Origin: Paracoccaceae bacterium
Lineage (GTDB): Bacteria; Pseudomonadota; Alphaproteobacteria; Rhodobacterales; Rhodobacteraceae
Assembly: GCA_016778765.1 (NCBI GenBank)
Contig: JADHOV010000022.1
Span: forward strand, 1-43,676
Length of the DNA: 43,676 nt
Reading direction: 5' to 3'
The notes under the pieces were generated by a model. The model ran no database searches, was not told the origin of the DNA, and saw nothing but the letters and a program-made list of their open reading frames with translations. A program made the position numbers and the translations under genes. The number at the start of each line of letters is the position of its first letter. The stretch's first letter is position 1. Below are positions 34,979 to 43,613 of the stretch, in pieces.

Positions 34979-35696
34979 AGGTCGCCGTTCCACGCAATGT
35001 GCTGAAGCTGAATTTTGCAACCCTATAGCCAGCGTCAACAGGGTGGTAATTTATGTAAAAAGGGAATGTGATTCCATCCGACAGTTCCTGTTTGGAAAAT
35101 CCGCCGAGACGCGTATAAATCCCTTGGCAGGCCACCCCCCCCTTATCAAGCTTTGTGGGCCCCGATAAGGAGAGCGAAACCCGTCTTTCCCCATCAAATA
35201 CCGGCAAATCGGTTTTACACAGCTGAGAGCTCACTGCGTCATCAAGCAAGGCAAGCAGCGCCGAAAGCGGATCAAGCGTGCCTTTTTGATCGGCGGGTTT
35301 CAGCCAGTATTTTTTTCGCTCTCCAGCTGTCAAAAGCGTCGGGCGTTGATTTTTATAGCGCATTTCTTTGTTTGTTATACGCCTTCCTGTATTGGATGTT
35401 TCCACGTAATTTTTTGGAAAATACCGGCTTTTCAAGCGCTGTCCCGTTACTTTTGCCTGAAATAAGTAAGGGGCAAGCAACGCCACCAAACCAGTTGTTT
35501 CCAACACCGCCTCTGCCGAATAAGCTGTGCCTTTCACGCTTTTGTGATAGCGAAGTTCACCGGCCTTGATGCCTAAAAGAAACACGTCAAAGTGATGTGC
35601 TTCTTCGCGCTCATCCGACTTTAACGTTGCAGAAAAACTTGGCACCGCGAAAAAAACGTAAAGAAAAAAGGCCACCAGCGTTTTAAAAAAATGCAT
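34965..35696 (-). CDS. DUF3108 domain-containing secreted protein
   Basis: The 243-residue protein has a signal peptide (residues 1-22, cleavage near SFS-ATL). The mature part matches DUF3108 in layout: FDVFLLGIKAGEL at the start, YSAEAVLETTGLVALL, then KKYWLKPADQKGTLDPLSALLALL and a run of strands to the C-terminus. Family members are periplasmic or envelope proteins of unknown function. Its stop lies inside the start of hrpB, so the two are probably co-translated, a common neighbour pair in this group. Confidence 0.85.
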   Translation of the reverse strand: MHFFKTLVAFFLYVFFAVPSFSATLKSDEREEAHHFDVFLLGIKAGELRYHKSVKGTAYSAEAVLETTGLVALLAPYLFQAKVTGQRLKSRYFPKNYVETSNTGRRITNKEMRYKNQRPTLLTAGERKKYWLKPADQKGTLDPLSALLALLDDAVSSQLCKTDLPVFDGERRVSLSLSGPTKLDKGGVACQGIYTRLGGFSKQELSDGITFPFYINYHPVDAGYRVAKFSFSTLRGTATFERR

Positions 35697-35799
35697 TTTT
35701 AGAAAGGCTCCGCTGGACTTTTCTTTCGAGTTCGCGTCAAAACCATACTGCCTAAGCCGTGAAACACCAACCCCTGCTCGTAGAAAGTTAAAGCCCTCA

Positions 35800-36783
35800 A
35801 TGACCGATATCGATCAGCTAGCGCATCAAATCCTTCAGCAGGATCGCCGCGCCCTGGCCCGCGGGATTACACTGGTTGAAAGCCAGCGCAGCGATCACCG
35901 CGAGCAATCGATTGCTTTGATGCAAATACTGCAAGAACATCCCAAACGCGCCCTGCGTATTGGGCTATCAGGCACACCAGGCGTGGGTAAATCGACCTTC
36001 ATAGAAGCGTTGGGCAGCTTGCTCACTGCACGCGGTTCAAAAGTGGCGGTGCTGGCAGTTGATCCAAGCTCGCTACGTTCAGGTGGCTCGATTTTGGGAG
36101 ATAAAACCAGAATGGATCGATTGTCGCGCGATCCAATGGCCTTTATCCGCCCCTCTCCAAGCCAATCTCATTTAGGGGGAGTCACGCGGCGCAGCCGTGA
36201 TGCTGTGGCGCTCTGCGAGGCTGCGGGGTTTGACGTTGTGTTCATTGAAACCGTTGGCGTGGGGCAATCGGAAACGATTGTGTCGGAAATGTCAGATATT
36301 TTTTTGCTGCTTTTGGCCCCGGCAGGTGGTGATGAATTACAGGGCGTAAAACGTGGCATCATGGAAATGGCCGATATTATTTTGGTGAATAAAGCCGATG
36401 GCGAGCTAAGCACAGCGGCAAATCGCACCTGCGCGGATTATTCCAGCGCCTTGCGGTTGCTGCGCAAGCGCGCGCAAGATCCATCAAACTTTCCGATAGC
36501 GATGACCGTATCCGCCTTAACGCTTGTCGGGCTAGAAGCGGCTTGGCAGGCGGTGCTTGAGCTGACGGATTGGCGCAAAGCCAATGGTCATTTTGAAGGC
36601 CGGCGTGCCCAACAGGCCCGATTTTGGTTTGAAGAAGACGTCAAGCAAGGCGCCTTAGACGTTTTGAACCGACAGGAAATTAGAAATGAACTCCAGCGTC
36701 TGGGCCTGCAAGTTGAAGCCGGGGGGCTTTCCCCCGCGCGCGCGGCGGAACGGGTTTTGAAACGCCTGAGCCAACTAAAGTGA
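35800..36783 (+). CDS. meaB: Methylmalonyl-CoA mutase-associated GTPase MeaB
   Basis: The 327-residue G3E GTPase protects and reloads B12-dependent methylmalonyl-CoA mutase. Motifs are the P-loop GTPGVGKST (about residue 58), the Mg-binding VDPSS, ETVGVGQSE, and the base-recognition motif NKADGE. Length is typical of bacterial MeaB/ArgK. No mutase gene is next to it in this window, so the partner must be encoded elsewhere. ATG 35800 has no strong ribosome binding site. Confidence 0.94.
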   Translation: MTDIDQLAHQILQQDRRALARGITLVESQRSDHREQSIALMQILQEHPKRALRIGLSGTPGVGKSTFIEALGSLLTARGSKVAVLAVDPSSLRSGGSILGDKTRMDRLSRDPMAFIRPSPSQSHLGGVTRRSRDAVALCEAAGFDVVFIETVGVGQSETIVSEMSDIFLLLLAPAGGDELQGVKRGIMEMADIILVNKADGELSTAANRTCADYSSALRLLRKRAQDPSNFPIAMTVSALTLVGLEAAWQAVLELTDWRKANGHFEGRRAQQARFWFEEDVKQGALDVLNRQEIRNELQRLGLQVEAGGLSPARAAERVLKRLSQLK

Positions 36784-36945
36784 TTCGAATGATTGGGCGC
36801 TTATAAACCGCGGCGATCCTGCCTGGGCCCTTGCAGGTCGAATTTTAGGGCGGTTTTCAAACCCACCCGGCGTTTTCAAGGCGTCAGGCGCTTGACGCGC
36901 CGGTTCAATGCCCCTAAGACCGCATTTCAAGTTTTGGGCCTGCCT

Positions 36946-36973
36946 TTGGCATGCTGCCCTTCAGTGGTAGAAT
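36946..36973 (+). promoter_or_regulatory. Predicted rpmB promoter
   Basis: TTGGCA (36946-36951) and TAGAAT (36968-36973) are near-consensus -35 and -10 boxes separated by 16 bases. They lie 43 bases before the rpmB start. A GAGGATT ribosome binding site follows at about 37002-37009. Confidence 0.55.
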
Positions 36974-37015
36974 TGGCGCAAACTGCGCATTAAGCAAAAG
37001 CAAGAGGATTGAGAG

Positions 37016-37306
37016 ATGGCACGTCGTTGCGAGTTCACAGGAAAAGGCCCGATGTCTGGTAACAATGTCAGCCATGCCAATAACAAAACCAAGCGTCGTT
37101 TTTTGCCAAATCTGAACGACGTGACCTTGCAATCTGAAGTTTTAAATCGTGGTTTTAAGTTCCGCATTTCAGCAGCTGCATTGCGCTCAGTTGATCATCG
37201 TGGCGGCTTGGACCAATTCTTGGCAAAAGCCAAAGATGACGAATTGTCAACAAACGCGTTGAAATTGAAAAAAGAGATCGCCAAAGCCCAGACGGCCTCG
37301 GCGTAG
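37016..37306 (+). CDS. rpmB: 50S ribosomal protein L28
   Basis: The 96-residue basic protein begins [12 protein letters not shown] and carries the L28 block [18 protein letters not shown]. It is the longer alphaproteobacterial version with a C-terminal helical tail ([14 protein letters not shown]). There is one Cys near the N-terminus and no second CxxC, so it is the zinc-free form. It has its own promoter and stands alone on this strand. Confidence 0.97.
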   Translation: MARRCEFTGKGPMSGNNVSHANNKTKRRFLPNLNDVTLQSEVLNRGFKFRISAAALRSVDHRGGLDQFLAKAKDDELSTNALKLKKEIAKAQTASA

Positions 37307-37378
37307 CCCCAACGCAGCTTAGCGGCTGGATTTTAGACAAAACCAGCGAATATGTCCCTGAACGATAAGGCTGGCCTG

Positions 37379-37768
37379 ATGAAAAACCTGCCTCATCGTT
37401 TGAAAAAACATTGCGGGGCATTTTTTCTTTTTAGTCTACTGGTCGCGGGGCTATTATCGCTCGGGCAAGTATCTGCGCGTAGCGTTTTGATGCAAGATAC
37501 CGCCGGTCACCTGGCAATTTGCAGCGGAGACGCGTCCGTTGTTATTGCAGTAGATTCCCATGGCGCACCGATTTCAGATGAAACTTCCTGCCCAGAGTGT
37601 TCTTGCCTTAATCCCATAGATGCAGACATCAACCGCGGCGTTGTCTTGAAAACGTCTACCGCCTCGCGGGCCGCAGAGGCCTTAAGACGGCAAGATGCTT
37701 ATCAAAAATCCATTTATTCCATCCAGCTGCGCGGCCCACCCTCTCAGGTCAAATCCACATATTCATAA
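37379..37768 (+). CDS. DUF2946-like secreted copper-associated protein
   Basis: I chose ATG 37379 (129 residues) because AAGG precedes it at a proper distance and a signal peptide follows directly (KNLPHRLKK, then a hydrophobic stretch ending at VSA-RSV). An in-frame ATG at 37352 is an alternative. The mature part contains a CPECSC cluster (about residues 72-77), as in DUF2946 proteins. The next gene, 28 bases on, is a PCuAC copper chaperone, a recurrent pairing that suggests metal handling in the periplasm. Direct copper binding is inferred. Confidence 0.65.
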   Translation: MKNLPHRLKKHCGAFFLFSLLVAGLLSLGQVSARSVLMQDTAGHLAICSGDASVVIAVDSHGAPISDETSCPECSCLNPIDADINRGVVLKTSTASRAAEALRRQDAYQKSIYSIQLRGPPSQVKSTYS

Positions 37769-37796
37769 ATTTTGACCGAACCAAGAGAGAGCCGAA

Positions 37797-38255
37797 ATGA
37801 CCCATTTAAGATCCTTTTTTGTAGCTATAATCCTCTGTGGCCTACCAGCGCTTCTATCCGCCGATACGATTATCATCAAAGATGCTTACGCGTATCGCGC
37901 GACCCCCTCGTCAAAAGCGGGCGGTATTTTCATGATGATCCATAATCACGGCATAGCCGATGATCGGCTCGTCAGTGTTGCGTCAACTGCAGCACGGAAA
38001 GCCGAATTACACACCCATATAGGATCTGCCGATGGGGTGATGAAAATGCGACCCGTCCTCGACGGGTTTGCGATTGAAGCAGGTAAAATGGCCATGCTCA
38101 AACGTGGTGCGGATCACATCATGCTGATGGGGTTGCGCAGCAGTTGGCATCAGGGTGATCTGATTTCTATCGTTTTAACTTTTGAGAAGGCCGGTGAAAT
38201 GACGCTTGACGTCCCGGTTGACTTAAACCGGGCTGACGCAGCGCATTCCCACTAA
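37797..38255 (+). CDS. Periplasmic copper chaperone PCu(A)C family
   Basis: The 152-residue protein has a signal peptide (cleavage near LSA-DTI) and a cupredoxin-like PCuAC domain. The Cu(I)-binding residues of the family are present: ELHTH (residues 70-74), MKMR (82-85), and the HIML motif (107-110) in ADHIMLMGL. It carries copper to the Cu(A) or Cu(B) site of cytochrome oxidase in the known members. The C-terminus ends AAHSH, possibly a further metal contact. It forms an operon with the DUF2946-like gene. Confidence 0.92.
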   Translation: MTHLRSFFVAIILCGLPALLSADTIIIKDAYAYRATPSSKAGGIFMMIHNHGIADDRLVSVASTAARKAELHTHIGSADGVMKMRPVLDGFAIEAGKMAMLKRGADHIMLMGLRSSWHQGDLISIVLTFEKAGEMTLDVPVDLNRADAAHSH

Positions 38256-38422
38256 AGGTACCAATCATTGGTTTGACAAAGCGGGAACCAAAGCAAAAAC
38301 GCATCACTGCCGCTTTTCAATATCACAGCTCTTTATAGAGAGGCTTTATTGGGCAGTTATTTTTCTGCGCTTGGTGATCCAATTTAAGTCAGCAAGCGTA
38401 TTGCTATCGAGCAGGAGAAAAA

Positions 38423-38821
38423 ATGATACATGTTTTGTTGTATATCGTCACCGCAATCGTCTTTCTAGCGCTTGACGTCGTCATGCTCAAAAAGGTGATG
38501 TACCCGCTCTTTTCTTCGAATATCGGGCCGATGATGCTGGAAGACCTTCGCATGGGACCTGCAGCGGTGTTTTACTTATTTTATGTTGTGGGCGTGGTCT
38601 GGTTTGTCTCAATTCCAGCCTTGAATGTTGGTTCGATCGCTCAGGCGTTTTTTGCCGGCGCAGTTCTTGGCGCGCTGGCATACGGAACCTATGAGTTTAC
38701 AAATTTCGCGACACTGAAAGGCTGGACGGCGCAAATGGTAATGGTTGACGTCATTTGGGGCGCCGTTTTAACAGGAACATCAGCGGCGGTAGGCGTGGCC
38801 GTAACGAAACATTTCACATAG
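38423..38821 (+). CDS. DUF2177 family membrane protein
   Basis: The 132-residue protein has four hydrophobic segments. It shows the family's features: LALDVVMLKKVMYPLF at the first helix, FYLFYVVGVVWF, GALAYGTYEFTNFATLKGW and VDVIWGAVLTG. The function is unknown. AGGAG precedes ATG 38423. It has no clear operon partner; the next gene begins 84 bases on. Confidence 0.88.
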   Translation: MIHVLLYIVTAIVFLALDVVMLKKVMYPLFSSNIGPMMLEDLRMGPAAVFYLFYVVGVVWFVSIPALNVGSIAQAFFAGAVLGALAYGTYEFTNFATLKGWTAQMVMVDVIWGAVLTGTSAAVGVAVTKHFT

Positions 38822-38905
38822 ATAAGCGTCCCATGCTGCAGATGGATGCTTGGCATTCCTTGCAAATAAACTTATAGCCGGCACAGCTATTTAGGAGCCT
38901 GGCGA

Positions 38906-39694
38906 ATGCAAGGAAGTGCAAACCTCAACGTAATGATCAAAGCAGCCCGTAAAGCTGGCAGATCGCTTCTGAAAGATTTTACCGAGGTTGAAAATTTACA
39001 AGTTTCAAGCAAGAGCGCGGGGGATTTTGTATCGCGCGCAGATATCGCAGCAGAAGCGATTATCAAAGCTGAATTAACGGCGGCCCGCCCCACTTATGGC
39101 TGGGTGGGAGAGGAAAGCGATGCCATCGAGGGGCAAGACCCCACGCGGCGCTGGCTTGTTGACCCTTTAGATGGCACCACCAACTTTTTGCATGGCCTGC
39201 CACATTGGGCTGTGTCCATCGCATTAGAACATAAAGGGCAAATTGTTGCCGGCGTGGTCTATGATCCAACAAAAGATGAAATGTTCATAGCCGAAAAAGG
39301 CCAGGGGGCCTGGTTGAATGAAAGCCGGTTGCGCGTTTCAGGCCGCAAACGGATGATTGAAAGTATTTACGCAACCGGATTGCCCTTTGCAGGGCGCTCC
39401 GATTTGCCCGAAACCCTGAAAGATCTTGCGCAATTGCTACCCGCCTGCGCAGGCGTGCGGCGCTGGGGCGCCGCAGCCCTTGATCTGGCTTATGTGGCTG
39501 CAGGGCGCTATGACGGGTATTGGGAGCGCCGCTTAAACCTTTGGGACATTGCAGCCGGCGTAATTATAGCGCGCGAAGCAGGTGCAATCGTAGAAGGCAT
39601 TGCTGCGAATTCTGATCCTGTCGAAACCGCTGATATTTTATGCGCAAACGATCTGCAGTTTAACCAATTTGCGGCTTTAATCCGGGGCGCATAA
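38906..39694 (+). CDS. Inositol monophosphatase family protein (SuhB-like)
   Basis: The 262-residue metal-dependent phosphatase carries the Mg-binding motifs GEESD (Glu in WVGEESDAIEG), VDPLDGTTNF and WDIAAGVIIAREAGA. The family dephosphorylates inositol phosphates and related sugar phosphates; in E. coli SuhB also acts in ribosomal RNA antitermination. AGGAG lies before ATG 38906. The substrate here is not known. Confidence 0.92.
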   Translation: MQGSANLNVMIKAARKAGRSLLKDFTEVENLQVSSKSAGDFVSRADIAAEAIIKAELTAARPTYGWVGEESDAIEGQDPTRRWLVDPLDGTTNFLHGLPHWAVSIALEHKGQIVAGVVYDPTKDEMFIAEKGQGAWLNESRLRVSGRKRMIESIYATGLPFAGRSDLPETLKDLAQLLPACAGVRRWGAAALDLAYVAAGRYDGYWERRLNLWDIAAGVIIAREAGAIVEGIAANSDPVETADILCANDLQFNQFAALIRGA

Positions 39695-39749
39695 CAAACA
39701 GGTCACACCGAGCCGGGTTTCAAATCTGCACCCAACACGCTTCACATAG

Positions 39750-40511
39750 CTATTTTCTGGTATTCGACTTTCTCGGGACCAATGGCACGCGCGCAAGCGA
39801 GCCAGCATAAATTTTTTCCGGATGGGGCGGATGCCCCAAGGTTTCACGCCAAAATGCAGCTGCCCCGAGACGTATAAACAAGGGCAAAATCAGAACAAGA
39901 CCGGCTGCAAAGCCACCAATATGAGCCCAATATGCGATACCGCTGCTGGCCGCCGTGGAGGTAGCGCCATTCAGGAGCTGTAACGCGAACCAAAGGCCAA
40001 GAACGATCCAAGCGGAAATTGAAAAAATGCGGAAAAACACGACGAAAATCACCAAAATATCAATCTTGGCTTTTGGGAATAACAGCAAATACCCCCCCAT
40101 CACCCCAGCGATCGCGCCAGAGGCCCCAACCACAGGAAGAGGCGAGGCCGGATCGGCCAAAACCTGCGCCAAATTCGCCAATGCGCCGCAGGCCAAGTAA
40201 AACCCCAAAAAAAGCAGATGGCCCAATTCATCCTCTAAATTATCGCCATAAATATACAGAAACAACATGTTCCCAGCTAAATGAAGCAGCCCACCATGCA
40301 AGAAAACTGAACTGATCAAGCTATGAAGATTAACCCCATAGCTAATATCCTCAGGGAACATCGCCCACCGTTCAAAAATGATTTGTGTTGTGCTTTCGCT
40401 ATCGGCACTGCCCCAATAACTCAAAAATATTGCTGCATTTATAAGGATCAAACCATAGGTGATGATGGGTTTCCGTGCGGGTGGATTGTGATCTCGAAAT
40501 GGCAAAAACAT
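39750..40511 (-). CDS. Rhomboid family intramembrane serine protease
   Basis: The 253-residue protein has six or seven hydrophobic segments. The catalytic dyad is S131 in GASGAIAG and H197 in YWAHIGGFAAG. The oxyanion residues are also visible (HLAGNMLFLYIYGDNLED, residues 77-94, with N81). The enzyme cleaves transmembrane substrates in the inner membrane. The C-terminal tail is basic. Convergent with the inositol-phosphatase-family gene. Confidence 0.94.
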   Translation of the reverse strand: MFLPFRDHNPPARKPIITYGLILINAAIFLSYWGSADSESTTQIIFERWAMFPEDISYGVNLHSLISSVFLHGGLLHLAGNMLFLYIYGDNLEDELGHLLFLGFYLACGALANLAQVLADPASPLPVVGASGAIAGVMGGYLLLFPKAKIDILVIFVVFFRIFSISAWIVLGLWFALQLLNGATSTAASSGIAYWAHIGGFAAGLVLILPLFIRLGAAAFWRETLGHPPHPEKIYAGSLARVPLVPRKSNTRK

Positions 40512-40780
40512 GCGCTAAAACTGTCTGATACGAGTCAAAAAGGCAATAAGTTAAAAAATTTTGACAGTCTGATATTGATTTGAAAAATGAAACGTATTTT
40601 TTCTTTTTAAACGGTTGTCAAACACAGTTAGAAACCCTATTTGGAGTTTCAAAGTAGTACGTGTTTCCTTTCAACGGCTTTATTTTAGCCGACAAGGTTT
40701 AGGCATTTAGGGCACAGCAGGTTTATGGTGAAAGATGTTCAAAAAGACCTGCAAATTTCATTCATTTTTGAGCCTTTAGC

Positions 40781-41580
40781 ATAAAAAAAGCCTGCCCTGA
40801 AACAATCTTTACACTTTCTGCGGGTAGAACAGGTACAGCCTGGTTATCAGAGTTTTTAGCCGTAAACCTAAATTGCGAGGCTCTCCATGAATCCTTAGGT
40901 GTCGAGGATTTTGGCAATCGAATGCCTGACATCAAAATAATGCGCAGTTTCAACGAGAATGGGAATAACGCGATCGTAAAGGATTTTTGGGAACGAAAGT
41001 TTTCAATGCTGACTTCAAACATTCATATCGAGACCAATCATACACTAGGAAAATGCGGGTTAATTGAAAATATTTCTCGCTCCCAACTGGCAAAAAAAGT
41101 AGGATTATTATTTTAAAACGAGATATTGTTCGGCAATGCGCAAGTTATGTGGTGAGACATGATTTTGTGCATATAACCACGGCTTGGCAATGGTACCTTC
41201 ACCCCAGCTACCAAAAAAAACTTATCAATCCAAAATTATTTTCACAATTTGAAGGGATTGAACTCGCTCTTTGGTATTGCTACGAAATGGCAGCTCGCCA
41301 AGCTTATTATAAGCTTTATTTCAGCTCAAAAGTTAAGTTCATTGACGCGCAACTAGAGCATATTACCACCCCGTCGGGTGCTCAGGAATTTTGGCAAGCC
41401 ATTGGACAACCGGGGCAATGTTCTTTGCCACCGCGCAAAAATGAAAATAGGGTGCAAACGCCTCAAGGTCTGATCGAGCATTTAACCAAAATCACATCGA
41501 AAATTCACTTCAACCCAAATATTATCGCGCAACAAGCATTCGACGATGGGTTTAGTTTCGAACATAAGCAAACCACTTGA
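40781..41580 (+). pseudogene. Sulfotransferase-family gene with lost start codon and one-base frameshift
   Basis: The frame from 40772 reads TIFTLSAGRTGTAWLSEFL, a typical 5'-PAPS loop, then LHESLGVEDFG and HIETNHTLGKCGLIE. It is cut at TAA 41114-41116. The continuing homology (IIIFKRDIVRQCASYVVRHDF, then WQWYLHP and FEGIELALWYCYE) lies one frame over, up to TGA 41578. One extra base in the A7 run at 41092-41098 would join both parts into about 266 residues. The expected start is ATA (40781, IKKACPETIF), with no ATG, GTG or TTG in frame before the PAPS loop and no ribosome binding site. The gene is therefore probably dead, or it carries sequencing errors. Confidence 0.7.
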
Positions 41581-42275
41581 AGCCAAGGTTTTTTAACAGA
41601 GCTTCAGAATTAAACGCTTAATTATCCGATTGTGGATTGGACGTATTTTTGGGCTGTTTCGCAATGCAAAGGCTTTATCGCATCGCACTAAGCTCATTTT
41701 TTCAATTGAGCACGCGCTATTTGTCACCACTTAAGATAGATATCTGACACCTGTCGTTTTGCTGAAACTTCAAGCCGTCAAAGAAAGCGTAAACGCGCCG
41801 CACTTTGAGGGCCATCTTTCTTCTCTGTTTTCAAACCGTCCACAAAAAAACACTTTGGGACAGGCATCAAAAGTTGAATTTAAACAGAGTTTGTAAGGGA
41901 TAATTCCAAAAATTGAATTTCCGACAGACAAGATATACTGCTTAAAGATTTTGAGCATTTCCGACATAGTTCTATTTTTATGCAAAAAGGCCCAAAAAAA
42001 TTAGGCTTTATCAGCCTCCACAAGCTGCTGGGGCCTTGGCCGGACCGCGTGAAATCATATGTTCCGACCTTGATAGAGAGCGCTTTCGCTTGGCGGATCC
42101 TTATGAATGTCTTTTATATATGTGCTCCTGACGGTTTTACCCCTACGGCTTAAACAGCAATTCATGTGGTAGGCTCAGCTTTGCTGATTTGTCGTTTTCA
42201 ACGGCCTTAAATTTCAAACATCATATTTGCAAAACTGGCTATGCCATGATTTTCTGTGCATATGAAAGGTCACTT
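41581..42275. other. AT-rich decayed region with two short unassigned reading frames
   Basis: About 700 bases without a firm gene. One rightward frame (open 41735-41896) reads LKLQAVKESVNAPHFEGHL and ends FKQSL; it looks more protein-like than random but has no good start. A second (ATG 41980 to TAA 42153, 57 codons) reads MQKGPKKLGFISLHKLLGP with a hydrophobic stretch near its end, again without a ribosome binding site. A leftward frame at 41770-41985 overlaps both. I see no terminator or RNA gene. Confidence 0.35.
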
Positions 42276-43571
42276 ATGTCAGATGCATCATCCGAATATT
42301 CAAGGCTCCCCAACCTTCGCGATCTAACAATTGAAACCAGACGAGCTTTGGTTTCTGACGCTGCCGGATTGTCGCAAGCCGCACGGGTTAATCTTGCCGG
42401 GGAAAATAGCCTTCAAGAACATATCGCTGATGGCATGATCGAAAATGTGATTGGAAAGTTCGAGCTTCCACTTGGTGTTGCAACAAATTTTAAAATTAAT
42501 AATCGCGATTATTTGATCCCTATGGCGGTTGAAGAACCCTCGGTCGTTGCGGCTGCCTCGCATATGGCCAAATTAGCCCGCAATTGTGGGGGGTTTCATG
42601 CCAATGCCGAACGACCGGTTATGCGCGCGCAAATTCAAATCTTAGATCTTTCAGACCCAGCAGAAGCGCTCGAAAAAATCCAAAACCATGCCGACCAATT
42701 GATTGCCGACGCGAATGATTGCGATCCTGTCTTGGTTTCCTTGGGTGGGGGCTGTTTTGAAATAGAAGGTCATCTTTTCAGAGATACCCCTATGGGCAAT
42801 ATGCTGGTTTTACATCTCTTAGTGGATGTGCGTGATGCGATGGGAGCCAATACCGTAAATACAATGGCGGAAAAATTAGCGCCTAAAATCGAAGAGATTA
42901 CGCAAGGCAGAGTTCGCCTACGCATTTTGTCAAACCTTGCTGATTTGCGTTTGGTGCGCGCGCATGTGTCTCTAGACGTAAGCCTATTTGACGGGGAACA
43001 AATCACCGGCCATGAGCTGTGCACTGGCCTTGTTGAAGCTGCGACATTGGCCCAAATAGATCCTTATCGCGCGGCAACGCATAATAAAGGCATTATGAAC
43101 GGTATTGACCCTATTGTTCTGGCAACCGGAAATGATTGGCGCGCCATAGAGGCCGGAGCGCATGCCTATGCCGCAAAAAACGGGCGATACACGGCATTAA
43201 GCACATGGGCGATTACCTCAACGGGTTATTTAAAAGGCGAAATTGAACTTCCGATGGCCGTCGGTATTATTGGCGGTGCAACAAAGGCCCACCCCGCTGC
43301 GCAAGCTGCATTAGAATTGATCAATGTCGGATCCGCCGGGGAATTGGCAGAGGTCATCGCCTCTGTGGGTTTGGCGCAAAACTTAGCAGCTTTGCGCGCT
43401 CTCACCGATGAGGGCATTCAAAAAGGTCATATGCGTCTTCATGCGCGAACGGTTGCGATAACGGCAGGGGCAAGCCCTGAGCAAGTTAGCCACATTGCAC
43501 AGAAAATGATTGAGCACGGGGCGATAAACGCCGAAACCGCCCGACATTTCCTAAAAGCCCAAAAGCCTTAA
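42276..43571 (+). CDS. Hydroxymethylglutaryl-CoA reductase, class II (degradative type)
   Basis: The start is ATG 42276 (MSDASSEYSR), after AAAGG; a longer frame from 42189 has no match. The 431-residue enzyme has the length of Pseudomonas mevalonii HMG-CoA reductase and all four catalytic residues: Glu in MAVEEPSV (86 or 87), Lys271 in HNKGIMNGID, Asp287 in GNDWRA and His389 in MRLHART. There is no membrane domain. Class II enzymes interconvert mevalonate and HMG-CoA; in some bacteria they serve mevalonate degradation, in others biosynthesis. The neighbouring genes that would decide are outside the window. Confidence 0.94.
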   Translation: MSDASSEYSRLPNLRDLTIETRRALVSDAAGLSQAARVNLAGENSLQEHIADGMIENVIGKFELPLGVATNFKINNRDYLIPMAVEEPSVVAAASHMAKLARNCGGFHANAERPVMRAQIQILDLSDPAEALEKIQNHADQLIADANDCDPVLVSLGGGCFEIEGHLFRDTPMGNMLVLHLLVDVRDAMGANTVNTMAEKLAPKIEEITQGRVRLRILSNLADLRLVRAHVSLDVSLFDGEQITGHELCTGLVEAATLAQIDPYRAATHNKGIMNGIDPIVLATGNDWRAIEAGAHAYAAKNGRYTALSTWAITSTGYLKGEIELPMAVGIIGGATKAHPAAQAALELINVGSAGELAEVIASVGLAQNLAALRALTDEGIQKGHMRLHARTVAITAGASPEQVSHIAQKMIEHGAINAETARHFLKAQKP

Positions 43572-43613
43572 TCGAAGTATCGCTGCGTTATAAAACATTC
43601 GGTTTTGATCGCT

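Noticed and set aside
34605-35168. 187-codon rightward frame opposite hrpB/DUF3108
   Set aside because: Arg-rich shadow of the helicase gene, which has all expected motifs.
36793-36993. Rightward 66-codon frame between meaB and rpmB
   Set aside because: It covers the predicted rpmB promoter, has no ribosome binding site and no recognisable domain.
40762-41022. Leftward 86-codon frame over the sulfotransferase remnant
   Set aside because: The opposite strand encodes clear sulfotransferase motifs; this is its shadow.
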